This document shows positions 63,808-64,000 of a stretch of DNA of 64,000 bases, one piece after another. The stretch covers positions 1 through 64,000 of the forward strand of contig NZ_AUDS01000008.1 in NCBI RefSeq assembly GCF_000425585.1, given 5' to 3'. Below the pieces are notes generated by a model, which was given only the letters and a program-made list of their open reading frames with translations, was not told the origin of the DNA and did no database searches. Numbering within the stretch: position 1 is the first letter of the stretch; each line of letters opens with the position of its first letter. Both the position numbers and the translations under genes were made by a program. Source of the stretch: Terrimonas ferruginea DSM 30193 (GTDB taxonomy: Bacteria; Bacteroidota; Bacteroidia; Chitinophagales; Chitinophagaceae).

Positions 63808-64000
63808 TTGGATGAAAGGCTACTGGTGGAGCGATTGAAAGAAGGTGACGAATCCGCCTTCCGTATCATCGTTGATACCTGGCAGAATATGGTTTACAAC
63901 ACGGTGCTGGGTATTGTGCAGCAGGCAGAAGATGCCGAAGACATCACCCAGGATGTGTTCGTACAAGTGTACCAGTCCATCCATTCGTTTAAGGGAGATG
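63808..64000 (+). CDS. ECF-type RNA polymerase sigma factor, cut by window edge
   Basis: 64 residues from the TTG at 63808: (M)DERLLVERLKEGDESAFRI, then DTWQNMVYNTVLG and DAEDITQDVFVQVYQSIHSF, which is sigma-70 region 2 of extracytoplasmic-function sigma factors. An in-frame TAA lies nine codons upstream and no ATG is available, so TTG is the probable start. The rest lies outside the window. Its distance from the barrel gene (60 bases) leaves linked expression possible. Confidence 0.85.
   Translation, partial: MDERLLVERLKEGDESAFRIIVDTWQNMVYNTVLGIVQQAEDAEDITQDVFVQVYQSIHSFKGD

Overview
The window looks like chromosomal DNA of a Bacteroidota member, most likely family Chitinophagaceae (inference). 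The support is: -7 boxes of the form TAnnTTTG just upstream of many starts; secreted proteins ending in type A (type IX secretion) sorting-like domains; GLPGLI, DUF4421, DUF5606 and Pr6Pr family proteins; three TonB-receptor-like outer-membrane barrels; and intergenic regions filled with short degenerate repeats. No rRNA, tRNA or CRISPR array was seen.

Layout. 1-236: end of an IS4-like transposase cut by the window edge. 353-8748: MscS channel, GcvT, an SRPBCC protein followed by a tandem array made from its own 3' end, ComB-like phosphatase, SWIM/SNF2 helicase. 9101-15770: two paralogous outer-membrane barrels around a small secreted protein. 15886-25808: a complete K+-transporting Kdp locus with unusual regulation (kdpF, A, B, C, a porin, a stand-alone KdpD sensor domain, a separate histidine kinase, an NtrC-type sigma-54 activator) plus an extra 27-aa membrane ORF; a likely -24/-12 promoter sits between activator and operon. 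25982-31683: cation/proton antiporter, GLPGLI protein, two-component pair. 31790-36457: membrane protein, NagA, RibD/DHFR-like reductase, secreted beta-helix protein. 36616-41061: YeiH exporter with LysR regulator, small membrane proteins, MqnC (futalosine menaquinone route). 41226-50832: aspartyl protease with PDZ, secreted endonuclease I, coupled pair of M16 peptidases, DUF4421 protein, fused branched-chain 2-oxoacid dehydrogenase E1.

50833-53666 is the most notable region: a microviridin-type graspetide (omega-ester peptide) cluster on the minus strand. Two precursor peptides (PFFA[KR]FLE leader motif; cores THKYPSDGDE and TQKYPSDGDE) precede an intrinsic terminator, an MvdC-type and an MvdD-type ATP-grasp ligase. 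A 179-bp element with 13-bp terminal inverted repeats lies between the two ligase genes; a partial second copy lies at 38653. No transporter, acetyltransferase or dedicated protease is adjacent.

53797-64000: D-aminoacylase-like amidohydrolase, DUF4440 protein, a MerC / SCO / Fur-family metal-homeostasis group whose merC promoter carries a perfect dyad between its -33 and -7 boxes, M3 oligoendopeptidase, DUF5606 protein with a histone-like Lys/Ala tail, a third outer-membrane barrel, and the start of an ECF sigma factor.

Across the window the intergenic DNA carries several unrelated degenerate motifs (GTSAATN, CCTTANR, AAGTNNT, TTTTGAN) that share a 7-bp period. They run into the 3' ends, and sometimes the 5' ends, of genes. 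This repeat system is the second main item of interest.
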